The position numbers and the translations under genes are program-made. Shown here piece by piece: positions 54,530-64,000 of a DNA stretch of 64,000 nucleotides. Each line of letters begins with the position of its first letter. Position 1 is the stretch's first letter. Where the stretch lies: the NCBI GenBank assembly GCA_947496185.1, contig CANMCD010000010.1, positions 62,001 through 126,000 on the forward strand, written 5' to 3'. This DNA is from an uncultured Tenacibaculum sp. (GTDB taxonomy: Bacteria; Bacteroidota; Bacteroidia; Flavobacteriales; Flavobacteriaceae). The notes below the pieces were generated by a model. That model did no database searches. It was not told where the DNA came from and was given only the letters and a program-made list of their open reading frames with translations.

Positions 54530-55603
54530 ATGAAAAAACTAGCGTTCATCCTACTTTTGGCTATCCTCCCGCTCAAAACAAGCGCACAAGGTATTACCAC
54601 AGCTACGCCTTTTTTACTTATCACCTCTGACGCAAGAGCAGGTGGTATGGGAGATATTGGAGTAGCAACTTCTTCTGATGCTTTTTCAATTTTTCATAAC
54701 GCATCAAAAACCGCATTTAACGAAAAACAAATTAGTATTGGACTTAATTACACGCCTTGGCTTCGTAATTTAACAAATGACATATTCGCTGGTAACCTTT
54801 CATATGTAAACAGAATGAAAGAGAATTCAGCTTGGGGTGTAGATATTAAATATTTCTCTTTAGGTAAAATAGAACTAACTTCAAACACAGGTTTACCAAA
54901 CGGATTTGAAAATCCTAATGAATTTGCTATTACAGGTATCTACTCTTTAAAGTTAAGTGAAACATTCTCTATGGGAGTAGGTTTAAAATATATTAACTCA
55001 AATTTAGACGTTTCTAACAATCTTAAAGCTGTAAATTCATTTGCTGTAGATATCTCTGCCTACTATAGATCAAGGGAGGAAAACTATGGAACTTTCAACG
55101 GACGCTATAGGCTTGGAGCAAATATTGCCAATATCGGCCCAAAAGTAAGCTACACAACTGACCAAGAAAACTTTATTCCAACCAACCTTAAATTAGGAGG
55201 TGGATTTGATTTTATTTTTGATGACTTTAACTTATTAGGACTTAACCTAGAGTTTACTAAGTTACTTGTTCCATCAGCTCCAAACGCAACTAATGGTTGG
55301 TTTGACGGTATGTTTGCTTCTTTTGGCGACACAAGTTTTGGAGAAGAAATGAAAGAAATCACTTGGGCATTGGGTGCTGAGTACTTATATAATAAAGCCT
55401 TCGCTCTAAGAACTGGATATTTTCATGAAAGTGAAGAAAAAGGGCAACGCCAATATTTCACACTAGGTGCTGGATTTAAAGCAAAAGCATTTACAGTTGA
55501 CTTATCATATTTAATGAATGCCTCAAGAGTTAACAACCCATTAGAAAATACATTACGATTTTCATTATCATTTGATTTAGGTCAAGTATACGATGATTAT
55601 TAA
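54530..55603 (+). CDS. porV: type IX secretion outer membrane protein PorV
   Basis: 357 residues with a signal peptide ending TSAQG. The N-terminal motif DARAGGMGDIGVATSSDAFS and the next block FHNASKTAF are the PorV/LptO signature of the FadL-like barrel family. It shuttles cargo from the translocon to the PorU sortase in the outer membrane. It is immediately downstream of porU and ends before a terminator. Confidence 0.95.
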   Translation: MKKLAFILLLAILPLKTSAQGITTATPFLLITSDARAGGMGDIGVATSSDAFSIFHNASKTAFNEKQISIGLNYTPWLRNLTNDIFAGNLSYVNRMKENSAWGVDIKYFSLGKIELTSNTGLPNGFENPNEFAITGIYSLKLSETFSMGVGLKYINSNLDVSNNLKAVNSFAVDISAYYRSREENYGTFNGRYRLGANIANIGPKVSYTTDQENFIPTNLKLGGGFDFIFDDFNLLGLNLEFTKLLVPSAPNATNGWFDGMFASFGDTSFGEEMKEITWALGAEYLYNKAFALRTGYFHESEEKGQRQYFTLGAGFKAKAFTVDLSYLMNASRVNNPLENTLRFSLSFDLGQVYDDY

Positions 55604-55638
55604 AAGTTATTAATTTTTAGTAACTTAGCAAATAAACC

Positions 55639-55665
55639 AAGCTGTCTACTAAGACAGCTTTTTTT
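55639..55665 (+). terminator. rho-independent terminator after porV
   Basis: A 9-bp stem (55639-55647 with 55652-55660) with a 4-base loop is followed by a T run to 55665. Confidence 0.88.
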
Positions 55666-55677
55666 GTTTATGATCAT

Positions 55678-56160
55678 ATGAAAGAAATTATCATTTCAAA
55701 TACCGTTTTAATTTATGACACTATTAAAGAGTTAACTAATGAGGATAATAACTTACTAAAAAAAGCTATTGAAGCAAAATCAAAAGCTTATGCACCTTAT
55801 TCCAAATTCAAAGTTGGTGCAGCGTTATTATTAAAAAATGGCAAAATAATTCTGGGCAATAATCAAGAAAATGCTGCCTATCCTTCAGGGATGTGTGCTG
55901 AGAGGGTAGCTATATGGAAAGCTTTTTCATCATATCCGAATGCTATTGTCAAAAAAATTGCCATTACTGCCTCTAGTGAAACTTTTACACTCGATAAACC
56001 TGTGAGCCCATGTGGATCGTGTAGACAAACACTATCAGAATATGAAATCAATCAAAAAGAGCCTATTGAAATACTTTTTATGGGAGAAATAGGTAAAATA
56101 ATTAAGGTTAATTCTTTAAAAACATTACTCCCTTTTTCATTTGACAATTCTTTTCTCTAA
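55678..56160 (+). CDS. cdd: cytidine deaminase
   Basis: 160 residues, the size of the tetrameric homologues plus a short N-terminal extension. Zinc ligands and the catalytic Glu appear in MCAERVAIWKA and PCGSCRQTLSE, and the substrate region is NAAYPSGM. It deaminates cytidine and deoxycytidine in pyrimidine salvage, thematically matching udk in the window but not linked to it. It lies between porV and guaA. Confidence 0.95.
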   Translation: MKEIIISNTVLIYDTIKELTNEDNNLLKKAIEAKSKAYAPYSKFKVGAALLLKNGKIILGNNQENAAYPSGMCAERVAIWKAFSSYPNAIVKKIAITASSETFTLDKPVSPCGSCRQTLSEYEINQKEPIEILFMGEIGKIIKVNSLKTLLPFSFDNSFL

Positions 56161-56218
56161 GGCAAAAAAATACATCTTCAAATATGTATATTCTAATTTC
56201 TAAATATTATTTTTGCGG

Positions 56219-57754
56219 ATGCAACAAGACAATGTACTTATTTTAGATTTCGGATCGCAATACACACAGTTAATTGCGCGCCGTGTGAGAGAGTTGAATA
56301 TTTATTGTGAAATTCATCCATACAATAAAATACCAAAAAAATTAGAAAATTTTAAAGCTGTAATCCTATCTGGTAGTCCTTTTTCTGTTCGTTCTGAAGA
56401 AGCTCCCCATCCAGATTTATCAGAAATTAGAGGGAAAAAACCTTTATTAGCCGTTTGCTATGGAGCTCAATATTTAGCACATTTTTCGGGAGGACTCGTT
56501 GCCCCTTCTAATACGCGCGAATACGGAAGAGCGAATTTGTCTTTTGTTAAGAATGATGAAAAGTTTTTTGCAAATATTTCTGAAGGAAGTCAAGTTTGGA
56601 TGAGTCACTCTGATACTATCAAAGAGTTGCCTAATAATGGCGTTTTATTAGCAAGTACACATGATGTAGAAAATGCTGCGTACAAAATTGAAGGAGAAAC
56701 TACCTATGCAATCCAATTTCACCCTGAAGTATACCACTCAACAGATGGAAAACAATTATTAAAAAATTTTTTAGTTTCTATTGGAAAGGTAGCTCAAAAT
56801 TGGACACCCGATTCATTCGTAGAAGAAACAGTATCTGGATTGAAAGAAAAAATAGGTACTGACAAAGTTGTTTTAGGATTATCAGGAGGTGTTGATTCTA
56901 CAGTAGCTGCTGTACTATTACATAAAGCAATTGGAGATAATTTACATTGTATTTTTGTAAACAATGGACTTTTACGTAAAAACGAATTTTCTGATGTATT
57001 AAAACAATACGAAGGCATGGGACTAAATGTCAAAGGAGTAGATGCTTCAGATCGTTTTTTATCTGCTTTAAAAGGGCTATCAGATCCTGAAGCAAAACGT
57101 AAAACTATAGGTAAAGTATTCATTGATGTATTTGACGATGAAGCAAACCAAATAAAAGATGCCAAATGGTTAGCACAAGGTACTATATACCCAGATGTTA
57201 TTGAATCTGTTTCTGTAAACGGAGGGCCTTCAGCTACTATTAAAAGCCATCATAATGTAGGAGGATTACCTGATTTTATGAAATTAAAAGTTGTTGAGCC
57301 GTTGCGCATGATCTTTAAAGATGAAGTTAGAAGAGTTGGTGCTTCTTTGGGCATCGATAAAGAGTTACTTGGAAGACATCCGTTCCCTGGACCTGGTTTG
57401 GCAATTCGAATTCTAGGAGATATTACCGAAGAAAAAGTTCGTATCTTGCAAGAGGTTGATGCTATTTTCATTAATGGTTTAAAAGAGGACGGTTTATATG
57501 ATAAAATTTGGCAAGCAGGAGCCATGTTATTACCTGTTAATTCAGTTGGAGTAATGGGAGACGAACGAACATACGAAAAAGTAGTGGCGCTAAGAGCTGT
57601 TGAAAGTACTGATGGTATGACTGCTGACTGGGTAAATTTACCTTATGAATTTTTACAAAAAACTTCCAATAAAATCATCAATAATGTAAGAGGTGTGAAT
57701 AGAGTCGTGTACGATATAAGTTCTAAACCTCCAGCAACAATTGAATGGGAATAA
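56219..57754 (+). CDS. guaA: GMP synthase (glutamine-hydrolysing)
   Basis: About 511 residues from the ATG at 56219 (MQQDNVLIL); a TTG two codons earlier is less likely. The N-terminal class I amidotransferase has the nucleophile Cys in AVCYGAQYL and HPEVYHS. The ATP-pyrophosphatase P-loop is [11 protein letters not shown], and the C-terminal dimerisation domain ends PPATIEWE. It converts XMP to GMP with glutamine and ATP. The LysM lipoprotein gene follows after 38 bases. Confidence 0.97.
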   Translation: MQQDNVLILDFGSQYTQLIARRVRELNIYCEIHPYNKIPKKLENFKAVILSGSPFSVRSEEAPHPDLSEIRGKKPLLAVCYGAQYLAHFSGGLVAPSNTREYGRANLSFVKNDEKFFANISEGSQVWMSHSDTIKELPNNGVLLASTHDVENAAYKIEGETTYAIQFHPEVYHSTDGKQLLKNFLVSIGKVAQNWTPDSFVEETVSGLKEKIGTDKVVLGLSGGVDSTVAAVLLHKAIGDNLHCIFVNNGLLRKNEFSDVLKQYEGMGLNVKGVDASDRFLSALKGLSDPEAKRKTIGKVFIDVFDDEANQIKDAKWLAQGTIYPDVIESVSVNGGPSATIKSHHNVGGLPDFMKLKVVEPLRMIFKDEVRRVGASLGIDKELLGRHPFPGPGLAIRILGDITEEKVRILQEVDAIFINGLKEDGLYDKIWQAGAMLLPVNSVGVMGDERTYEKVVALRAVESTDGMTADWVNLPYEFLQKTSNKIINNVRGVNRVVYDISSKPPATIEWE

Positions 57755-57792
57755 CGTTTATATACATATAATTGAAAAAAATTTAGAAGTAA

Positions 57793-59649
57793 ATGAGGAA
57801 ATTAAACTTTTTAATCCTAACAGGGATATTATCATTCACGTTATCTTGTGGGCAACAAAAAAGGTATGTTGCTTATAAGGTTCAAGAAGGAGAGACGATG
57901 TCTGATATTGCCCAACGTTCGGATATGAGTCTAGATGATCTACTTCGTTTGAATCCAGATGTAGATAAGAACCCTGAGGTCAATACAGTGATCGTAATAC
58001 CCAATCCTAAGGTTAGAAAAAATATCTCTTCAGATACTTCTAAGTTTGATGAAACCAACAATACCAATGAAGGGAATAGTCAAATTGAACAATCAAACCA
58101 AACCAACAATTCTGAACTAGAAAATGATTCATTATCTGAAAACTATCAAACAACTGTAATTAAAAGTTACGAAACACATAAGGTACTGGCGGGAGAAACA
58201 GTTTATAGAATTACAAAAAAATATGGTATTACCAAAGAGAATCTCATTAAGCTAAACCCAGAATTCCCTGATATTAAAAGCAATACATTAAGTATTGGGC
58301 AAGTACTAAAGGTAAAAGCTGTTGAGGAAATTGTTACTATCAACAAGGAAGAGGTATTAAAACAATATTTAACCCATACAGTAAAAAGTAAGGAAACTAT
58401 TTTTAGTTTAACTCGTTACTATAATGTTACTAAAGAAGAACTTATAAAATTAAATCCAGAGTTTCCTGATTTAGTCGACAATAAGCTATCAATAGGACAA
58501 TTATTAAAAATAAAGCCTATTGAAAAGGTTAAGGATACAGATGCCTTTGTTTTCTATCAAGATACTATTCAAGAAAATGCAGCTGTTAAACTAGCTTTAC
58601 TACTCCCTTTCAGAGCAAAAGAATACGATACCGTACCTTCTAAACAGATCTTTAAGAGTAAGCTTGCAAACATGGTTACTGACTTTTATATGGGAACCGA
58701 AATAGCCATAGACTCAATTAAAAAGCAAGGGATTCAAGTTGATTTAGCCGTTTTTGACACTGGTAAAAAAGGAAGAAATATTACTGAAATATTATCCGCA
58801 AATGCATTAGATAGTGTAGATGTCGTAATTGGCCCTTTCTACTCTGAAAAAGCTAATTTGGTGGCAAAAGAGGTAAATACTTCTGTAATATTCCCAAATT
58901 ACTCCAAAAACCTTGAAAAACTATCATCGTCTCGATTAATTAAGAGTGCACCTGAAAAATCAATGCATTTAGATTATTTATCAAATTATCTCAAAGAAAA
59001 TTATAATGGTGAAACTATCTTAATTGTAGGAGACAATCAAGATAACTCCAAAAAAAGTATTGACCACATTATTTCATCTTTGAAAAAACACGATTCTATT
59101 AGTGCTATTCATATTATCACACCTGACGTAGAGGATGGTTATATCAAAAAAGAACGCTTTACAGATAAAATGAGTCAAGAAAAACCTAATTGGGTGATAT
59201 TTACTTCCGATGATAAAGTGGTTGTTGCTGATGCGCTCAATAGTATGATTGGTTTACCTGATGAAATAGCTGTCCAAGTTTTTACCACAGATAAGAATAA
59301 GGCGTATAACGAAACTGACAACAATAAATTAGCCAAAATAAATTTCACATTTGTTTCTAATACTTTTATTGACAATCAATCAGATGATGTTAAATTATTC
59401 TTTAAAAAGTTTAAGAGTAGAAATCACGCATTACCTTCAGAATATGCTATCAAAGGTTTTGACATTACCTATGACATTCTTATGAGATTAGCTTCTGGGA
59501 AAAACCTAAATAAAACCTTTAAAAAAGGAATCTCTTTAAGAGTTGAAAATAAGTTTGACTATCATAAAAAAATATTTGGTTCAACAAGCAATCATGGCTT
59601 ATTCATGGTTAAATACAATAGAGACCTTAGCTTAAGCAGGCTAAAATAA
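57793..59649 (+). CDS. LysM-repeat lipoprotein with periplasmic-binding-like domain
   Basis: 618 residues with lipobox TLSC (Cys19). There are three LysM modules at about 25-75 (YKVQEGETMSDIAQRSDMS), 125-175 (HKVLAGETVYRITKKYGIT) and 193-245 (HTVKSKETIFSLTRYYNVT), the last two sharing LIKLNPEFPD. From about 270 a type I periplasmic-binding fold appears (KLALLLPFRAKEYD, VDVVIGPFYSEKANLVAKEV). LysM would hold it to peptidoglycan; the ligand of the C-terminal part is unknown. The gene lies downstream of guaA, probably in one transcript. Confidence 0.85.
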   Translation: MRKLNFLILTGILSFTLSCGQQKRYVAYKVQEGETMSDIAQRSDMSLDDLLRLNPDVDKNPEVNTVIVIPNPKVRKNISSDTSKFDETNNTNEGNSQIEQSNQTNNSELENDSLSENYQTTVIKSYETHKVLAGETVYRITKKYGITKENLIKLNPEFPDIKSNTLSIGQVLKVKAVEEIVTINKEEVLKQYLTHTVKSKETIFSLTRYYNVTKEELIKLNPEFPDLVDNKLSIGQLLKIKPIEKVKDTDAFVFYQDTIQENAAVKLALLLPFRAKEYDTVPSKQIFKSKLANMVTDFYMGTEIAIDSIKKQGIQVDLAVFDTGKKGRNITEILSANALDSVDVVIGPFYSEKANLVAKEVNTSVIFPNYSKNLEKLSSSRLIKSAPEKSMHLDYLSNYLKENYNGETILIVGDNQDNSKKSIDHIISSLKKHDSISAIHIITPDVEDGYIKKERFTDKMSQEKPNWVIFTSDDKVVVADALNSMIGLPDEIAVQVFTTDKNKAYNETDNNKLAKINFTFVSNTFIDNQSDDVKLFFKKFKSRNHALPSEYAIKGFDITYDILMRLASGKNLNKTFKKGISLRVENKFDYHKKIFGSTSNHGLFMVKYNRDLSLSRLK

Positions 59650-59655
59650 ATTATA

Positions 59656-59687
59656 AAAAAATCCTCTTTTCAGAGGATTTTTTTTTT
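59656..59687. terminator. bidirectional terminator between the LysM gene and rfbB
   Basis: A 12-bp stem (59656-59667 with 59672-59683) has an A run on the left and a T run on the right. It separates two convergent genes and touches the rfbB stop codon. Confidence 0.85.
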
Positions 59688-60735
59688 ACAGTTTATACAT
59701 TTCTTCATAATACTTTTGATAATCTCCACTCGTAACCTTAGTTACCCAATCTTGATTATTCAAATACCATTTTATCGTTTTCTCTATACCTTCTTCAAAT
59801 TGTAATGATGGTTTCCACCCTATTTCTTTATTGAGCTTTGTAGCATCTATTGCATAACGATAATCGTGTCCTGCACGATCTTTAACAAAACGTATTAATT
59901 TTTCAGAAGTTCCTTTTTTTCTACCTAAATATGTATCAACTTTATCTATTAAAAGTTTTATCACATCAATATTTTTCCATTCATTCCAACCACCAATATT
60001 ATAGGTTTCACCAACCTTACCTTCATGAAAAATTATATCGATAGCCTTAGCATGATCTTCTACATAGAGCCAATCCCTTATATTCTCTCCCTTACCATAA
60101 ACAGGTATTTCTCTTTGCTGACAAATATTATGGATACATAAAGGGATTAATTTTTCTGGAAATTGATAACTTCCATAATTATTCGAACAATTAGAAATTA
60201 TTATGGGTAATTTATAAGTATTACCAAAAGCTCTTACAAAGTGATCCGAAGAAGCTTTGGATGCAGCATAAGGAGATTTAGGATTGTACGGCGTAGTCTC
60301 TTCAAAAAAACCTGTATCTGACAATGCTCCATATACTTCATCAGTGGAAATATGATAAAACAACTTATCTTCAAAATCATTATTCCAACTTTCTTTAGCT
60401 ACCTGTAATAAATTTAGTGTTCCAAGAATATTCGTTTTGGCAAAAATAAGAGGGTCTTTGATCGATCGATCCACATGAGATTCCGCAGCCAAATGAATTA
60501 CGCTATTAATATCATATTTGTCAAAAATAGTAACCAAAAGCTGATAGTCATTGATATCTCCTTTTATAAAGGTATAATTAGATTTCTTTTCAATATCCGA
60601 TAAGTTATAAAGATTACCCGCATAGGTTAACAAGTCCAAATTTACAATCCTATAGCTAGGATAGTTATTAACTAATAACCTAACAGTATGTGAACCTATA
60701 AAGCCGGCACCTCCAGTAACTAAGATATTTTTCAT
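59686..60735 (-). CDS. rfbB: dTDP-glucose 4,6-dehydratase
   Basis: 349 residues of the extended SDR fold: NAD-binding TGGAGFIGSH, catalytic region STDEVYG, and YAASKAS with the YxxxK pair. The sequence NNYGSYQFPEKLIPL is characteristic of RmlB. It makes dTDP-4-keto-6-deoxyglucose for rhamnose or a related deoxysugar. rfbA is 18 bases upstream. No rfbC or rfbD is in the window, so the final sugar cannot be deduced here. Confidence 0.95.
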   Translation of the reverse strand: MKNILVTGGAGFIGSHTVRLLVNNYPSYRIVNLDLLTYAGNLYNLSDIEKKSNYTFIKGDINDYQLLVTIFDKYDINSVIHLAAESHVDRSIKDPLIFAKTNILGTLNLLQVAKESWNNDFEDKLFYHISTDEVYGALSDTGFFEETTPYNPKSPYAASKASSDHFVRAFGNTYKLPIIISNCSNNYGSYQFPEKLIPLCIHNICQQREIPVYGKGENIRDWLYVEDHAKAIDIIFHEGKVGETYNIGGWNEWKNIDVIKLLIDKVDTYLGRKKGTSEKLIRFVKDRAGHDYRYAIDATKLNKEIGWKPSLQFEEGIEKTIKWYLNNQDWVTKVTSGDYQKYYEEMYKL

Positions 60736-60753
60736 AAAATAAAGATCACTATA

Positions 60754-61629
60754 TTAATTATCGATCAAATTTAGCAAATATTGTCCATAATCACTTTTTA
60801 GTAACGGAGCAGCTAACTTCTTGATTTGATCTTCATCAATATACCCCATATGGTAGGCTATCTCCTCAATACAAGCAACCTTCAACCCCTGACGTTTTTC
60901 AATAGTTTCTATAAATTGGCTTGCTTCCATTAATGAATCATGGGTCCCTGTGTCTAACCAAGCAAAACCTCTCCCCATTAATGCTACCTTCAAGGAATTA
61001 TTCGTCAGGTATTGTTGATTAACACTTGTAATTTCTAGTTCTCCTCTTTCCGAAGGTTTCACTCTTTCAGCGATACTCACGACATTATTAGGGTAAAAAT
61101 ACAACCCTACAACAGCGTAATTTGATGTTGGTTTCAATGGTTTTTCTATAATTGAAATCGCATTTCCTTTTTCGTCAAAATCCACTACTCCATAGCGTTG
61201 AGGATCTTTTACATTATATCCAAAAATAGTGGCTTTATTCTCTTTTTTTACATTTTGGATAGCCGTTTGTAACATCTCTGGTAATCCATGCCCATAAAAG
61301 ATATTGTCTCCTAAAATCAAACAAACATCATCCATCCCTATAAAGTCCTTTCCTATAATAAATGCTTGAGCCAATCCATCAGGAGAAGGTTGTTCCTCAT
61401 AACTTAACTGTATACCAAGTGAATTACCATCTCCAAGAAGTTTTTTAAAATTAGGTAAATCATCAGGCGTTGAAATAATTAGTACTTCTTTTATTCCTGC
61501 TAGCATCAATACTGACAACGGATAATAAATCATTGGCTTATCATAAATTGGCAACAATTGTTTAGATACTCCTTTTGTTATAGGGTATAAACGTGTTCCT
61601 GATCCACCTGCTAGTATGATGCCTTTCAT
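60754..61629 (-). CDS. rfbA: glucose-1-phosphate thymidylyltransferase
   Basis: 291 residues with the nucleotidyltransferase signature [28 protein letters not shown] and the metal-site [10 protein letters not shown], the usual RmlA size. It joins glucose-1-P and dTTP to give dTDP-glucose, the substrate of the adjacent RfbB. It lies in a minus-strand run of sugar genes reaching to the window end. Confidence 0.96.
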   Translation of the reverse strand: MKGIILAGGSGTRLYPITKGVSKQLLPIYDKPMIYYPLSVLMLAGIKEVLIISTPDDLPNFKKLLGDGNSLGIQLSYEEQPSPDGLAQAFIIGKDFIGMDDVCLILGDNIFYGHGLPEMLQTAIQNVKKENKATIFGYNVKDPQRYGVVDFDEKGNAISIIEKPLKPTSNYAVVGLYFYPNNVVSIAERVKPSERGELEITSVNQQYLTNNSLKVALMGRGFAWLDTGTHDSLMEASQFIETIEKRQGLKVACIEEIAYHMGYIDEDQIKKLAAPLLKSDYGQYLLNLIDN

Positions 61630-61674
61630 ATAAAGAATTAATTATTTAGAATAATATCAGCGCTTATTTTTATA

Positions 61675-62805
61675 TTACTTTAATAATTTATTGATAGACT
61701 TTTTTATTCTATGACGATCATTGTCTGAAAGATTAGAGCCTGAGGGTAGGCATAAGCCATTCTTAAACAAATTTTCTGCAACACTCTCTCCATAGTAATC
61801 ACATTCACGAAAAACAGGCTGTAAATGCATAGGCTTCCATAGAGGTCTAGACTCTATACTATCCTCTAACAAACATAAACGTAAATCCTCTCTGGAAAAA
61901 CCTACTTTTGACTCATCAATCACAATAGCACTCAACCAATGATTAGAAAAATAATCTTTGTTAGGCTCTTTAAAAACAGTAATTCCTTCAATTTTTTCGA
62001 AAAGGTTCTGATAGAATTCATTATTCAATCTTCTATAACCGATATGCTTATCAAGTACTTCCATCTGTCCCCTACCGATACCCGCAGTAATATTACTCAT
62101 ACGATAATTATACCCAATTTCAGAGTGTTGATAATGCACAGCATTATCCCTTGCTTGTGTAGCTAAAAAGATTGCTTTTTGTTTTTTCTCTTCTGACCTA
62201 CAAACAAGAGCCCCTCCTCCCGAAGTTGTTATAATTTTATTTCCATTGAATGAAAGAATACCAAAATCTCCAAACGTTCCGCATTTTTGCCCTCTAAACT
62301 CCGAACCTAAAGCCTCTGCAGCATCCTCTATCAAAGTTATCTCATATTTTTTCGATATTCCTATTATCTCATCCATCTTTGCAGGCATCCCATATAAATG
62401 AACAACAATAATTGCTTTAGGCTTTCTACCTTTTTTTATACTACTTTTAATGGCTTCTTCCAAAGCTATCGGACACATATTCCAAGTGTCTAATTCACTA
62501 TCTATAAAAACTGGTTTAGCACCTTGATAAGTGATAGGATTAGCTGAAGCTGAAAAAGTCATACTTTGACAAAGCACTTCATCTCCATTAGACACTCCCG
62601 ATAGTATTAGAGCCAAATGTAATGCTGAAGTCCCTGAACTTAAACAAGCAACCCAAGTCCCTTCCTTTATATAGGTTTCTAGATCCTTCTCAAACCCATT
62701 GACATTTGGACCTAAAGGAGCCACCCAATTCGTTTCAAATGCTTCTTGAACATATCTTTGTTCAGCTCCTCCCATATGTGGAGAGGAAAGCCATATTTTA
62801 TCCAT
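61675..62805 (-). CDS. DegT/DnrJ/EryC1-family sugar aminotransferase (PglE-like)
   Basis: 376 residues of the PLP aminotransferase fold. The PLP lysine is in FNGNKIITTSGGGAL, with LIEDAAEALGSEF before it and HMGGAEQRYVQEAFETNWVAPLG at the N-terminus. It transfers an amino group to a 4-keto sugar nucleotide. The overlap with a PglD-like acetyltransferase gene (8 bases) and a PglC-like transferase upstream suggests UDP-4-amino-4,6-dideoxy-GlcNAc as product, as in bacillosamine synthesis. The CapD-type dehydratase at 28957 could supply the keto sugar. The substrate is inferred. Confidence 0.9.
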   Translation of the reverse strand: MDKIWLSSPHMGGAEQRYVQEAFETNWVAPLGPNVNGFEKDLETYIKEGTWVACLSSGTSALHLALILSGVSNGDEVLCQSMTFSASANPITYQGAKPVFIDSELDTWNMCPIALEEAIKSSIKKGRKPKAIIVVHLYGMPAKMDEIIGISKKYEITLIEDAAEALGSEFRGQKCGTFGDFGILSFNGNKIITTSGGGALVCRSEEKKQKAIFLATQARDNAVHYQHSEIGYNYRMSNITAGIGRGQMEVLDKHIGYRRLNNEFYQNLFEKIEGITVFKEPNKDYFSNHWLSAIVIDESKVGFSREDLRLCLLEDSIESRPLWKPMHLQPVFRECDYYGESVAENLFKNGLCLPSGSNLSDNDRHRIKKSINKLLK

Positions 62806-63430
62806 TTCTTTCTTCTTTATATTTTATAATTCTAGCAGGATTTCCTACCACTATTGCATTATCAGGAATATTATTTATAACTACAGTACCAGCACCAATG
62901 GTTACATTCTTTCCAACTTTTATACCCTGAATTATATTAGCTCCTATTCCTACATGAGTAAACTCCCCTATAGACACATTACCTGCTAAGCCTACATTCG
63001 GTGAAATATGTACAAAATTTTCAATTATACAATCATGGTCTACACTTGAGTTTGTATTAATAATACAGTGTTCTCCAACAATCGTCTCAGCATTTATGAC
63101 CACTCCTCCCATTATCACTGTCCCTTGTTTTATCTCAGAACTATCAGATATAACTGAAGAAGGGTGAATTGCTTTCCCATATGCTACTTTTATTTTTTCT
63201 GAAATCATCTTTCTAACTTCATTATTTCCTATAGAAATTATCATTTTTGCCTTTTGATCCCACAATTGTTGGTCAAATTTTCCTATAACGGGAATACTTA
63301 ATAAAGATTTTAGCGAATTTATTCCATCATCAAAAACTCCTCTTACTTCAACTCCTTTTTTCTGTAAAATCTCTAAAATCACTTTTCCGTGGCCACTCCC
63401 GCCGTACAAATAAAAAGTATTGTTATTCAT
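62798..63430 (-). CDS. PglD/NeuD-type sugar O/N-acetyltransferase
   Basis: 210 residues. The N-terminal Rossmann-like part ([16 protein letters not shown]) and the C-terminal left-handed beta-helix of hexapeptide repeats ([40 protein letters not shown]) are typical of PglD. It would acetylate the 4-amino sugar made by the downstream aminotransferase using acetyl-CoA. It overlaps its neighbours on both sides by 8 bases, showing a tight operon. Confidence 0.92.
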   Translation of the reverse strand: MNNNTFYLYGGSGHGKVILEILQKKGVEVRGVFDDGINSLKSLLSIPVIGKFDQQLWDQKAKMIISIGNNEVRKMISEKIKVAYGKAIHPSSVISDSSEIKQGTVIMGGVVINAETIVGEHCIINTNSSVDHDCIIENFVHISPNVGLAGNVSIGEFTHVGIGANIIQGIKVGKNVTIGAGTVVINNIPDNAIVVGNPARIIKYKEERNG

Positions 63431-64000
63431 TCCCTTTAAAAACTTCCATTGTTACCTGTCCTTTGTGAGAAATCCCTTCAGACTTAATTACTTTTTTAAA
63501 AGTAAAAAAGAATATTTTTATATCAAGCCAAAAACTTAAGTTTCTAACATACCAAACATCTAACTCAAATTTTTGAGCCCAACTAATTGCATTTCTTCCA
63601 TTAACCTGCGCCCAACCTGTAATTCCTGGTTTTACCAAATGTCTCTTTTTTTGCTCATCATTATAAAGCGGTAAATATTGTGGTAAAAGAGGTCTCGGAC
63701 CAATTAAACTCATATCTCCCTTCAATACATTTAATAATTGAGGTATTTCATCTAAAGATGTTTTTCTGATAAACTTCCCTATTGGAGTTAATCTTTTATT
63801 ATCTGGTAATAGATTTCCTTCTCTATCTTTTCTATCATTCATCGTTTTAAATTTAATGACATGAAAAATTTTTTCTTTTTTCCCTGGCCTTGCTTGAAGG
63901 AAAAATGGTTTTCCTCTATTTACTATCCCTAAAAATAATGTAATGAGGATGAAAAAAGGACTCAATATAATAAACCCTAACAATGCTAAAAAAAAATCTA
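63423..64000 (-). CDS. undecaprenyl-phosphate sugar-1-phosphate transferase (PglC-like), N-terminus beyond window
   Basis: The frame stays open to the window end: before the first in-window Leu it reads DFFLAL, so the gene begins a few codons outside. The visible 192 residues have one membrane helix ([18 protein letters not shown]) followed by the bacterial sugar transferase core: [65 protein letters not shown]. This small form transfers a sugar-1-phosphate onto the lipid carrier at the inner membrane, starting polysaccharide repeat synthesis. It is the first gene seen of the PglC-PglD-PglE-like set. Confidence 0.93.
   Translation of the reverse strand, partial: DFFLALLGFIILSPFFILITLFLGIVNRGKPFFLQARPGKKEKIFHVIKFKTMNDRKDREGNLLPDNKRLTPIGKFIRKTSLDEIPQLLNVLKGDMSLIGPRPLLPQYLPLYNDEQKKRHLVKPGITGWAQVNGRNAISWAQKFELDVWYVRNLSFWLDIKIFFFTFKKVIKSEGISHKGQVTMEVFKGNE

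Noticed and set aside
56208-56215. TATTTTTG matching the -7 consensus before guaA
   Set aside because: It ends only 4 bases before the chosen ATG, so transcription would start inside the gene. It is either chance in AT-rich DNA or evidence for a later start, which GuaA homology does not support.

Overview
The window looks like a chromosomal segment of a marine-type member of the Flavobacteriaceae (Bacteroidota). The evidence is AT-rich DNA, SusC/SusD pairs, the gliding/type IX secretion genes gldJ, porU and porV in their usual neighbourhood, lipoproteins with loose lipoboxes, and repeated TAnnTTTG -7 boxes of the Bacteroidota sigma factor. I cannot fix the genus.

Layout. (1) 1-18065 is a chitin / N-acetylglucosamine utilisation locus. 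On the minus strand lie a GH20 hexosaminidase (cut by the window start), a small lipoprotein, a NagB-deacetylase fusion and two SusC/SusD pairs. Divergent from them are a LytS-like histidine kinase, a LytTR response regulator, a sugar MFS transporter and an HGSNAT-like (NagX) membrane protein. Both susC genes carry the same 40-bp upstream element at the same distance from a -7 box. It holds direct repeats 21 bp apart, the geometry expected of a LytTR activator. (2) 18190-28900 is housekeeping: tRNA-Thr, udk, a DivIC/FtsB-like protein, methylmalonyl-CoA mutase, a fatty-acid hydroxylase-like protein, psd, a CcsB-CcsA fusion and a TPR protein. (3) 28957-34058 is capsule/exopolysaccharide: a CapD/WbpM-type dehydratase, a Wza-like export lipoprotein and a Wzc-like tyrosine kinase with a (Gly-Tyr)7 tail. 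(4) 34148-46948 is a compact RiPP-like cluster, the most unusual part of the window. (5) 46994-59649 holds a CpsB-type phosphatase, murF, gldJ, porU, porV, cdd, guaA and a LysM lipoprotein. (6) 59686-64000 is a second sugar cluster: rfbB, rfbA, a DegT aminotransferase, a PglD-like acetyltransferase and a PglC-like sugar transferase cut by the window end.

The RiPP-like cluster. Three short genes hidden in the 41603-42359 gap encode peptides of 41, 58 and 59 aa. Two are near-identical paralogues with a Lys-rich leader, a C-x5-C segment, four Arg residues around the second Cys and an identical EDDILF end. The third is divergent but keeps VETL followed by an Arg and a Cys. Around them on the same strand are a UPF0489/arginase-like enzyme, a secreted S41 peptidase, a radical SAM/SPASM enzyme, a cytosolic S8 protease fused to a DUF1611-like P-loop domain, a JmjC/cupin-like protein, a 2OG-Fe(II) oxygenase, an acyl-carrier-like protein and an outer-membrane beta-barrel receptor. 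An ABC exporter is divergent at the far end. I infer a ribosomally made peptide that is altered by radical chemistry, possible Arg-to-ornithine conversion and hydroxylation, then cleaved and exported. I do not recognise this gene combination as a described class. The cluster sits between Wzc and its presumed cognate phosphatase, so it may have been inserted into a capsule locus.
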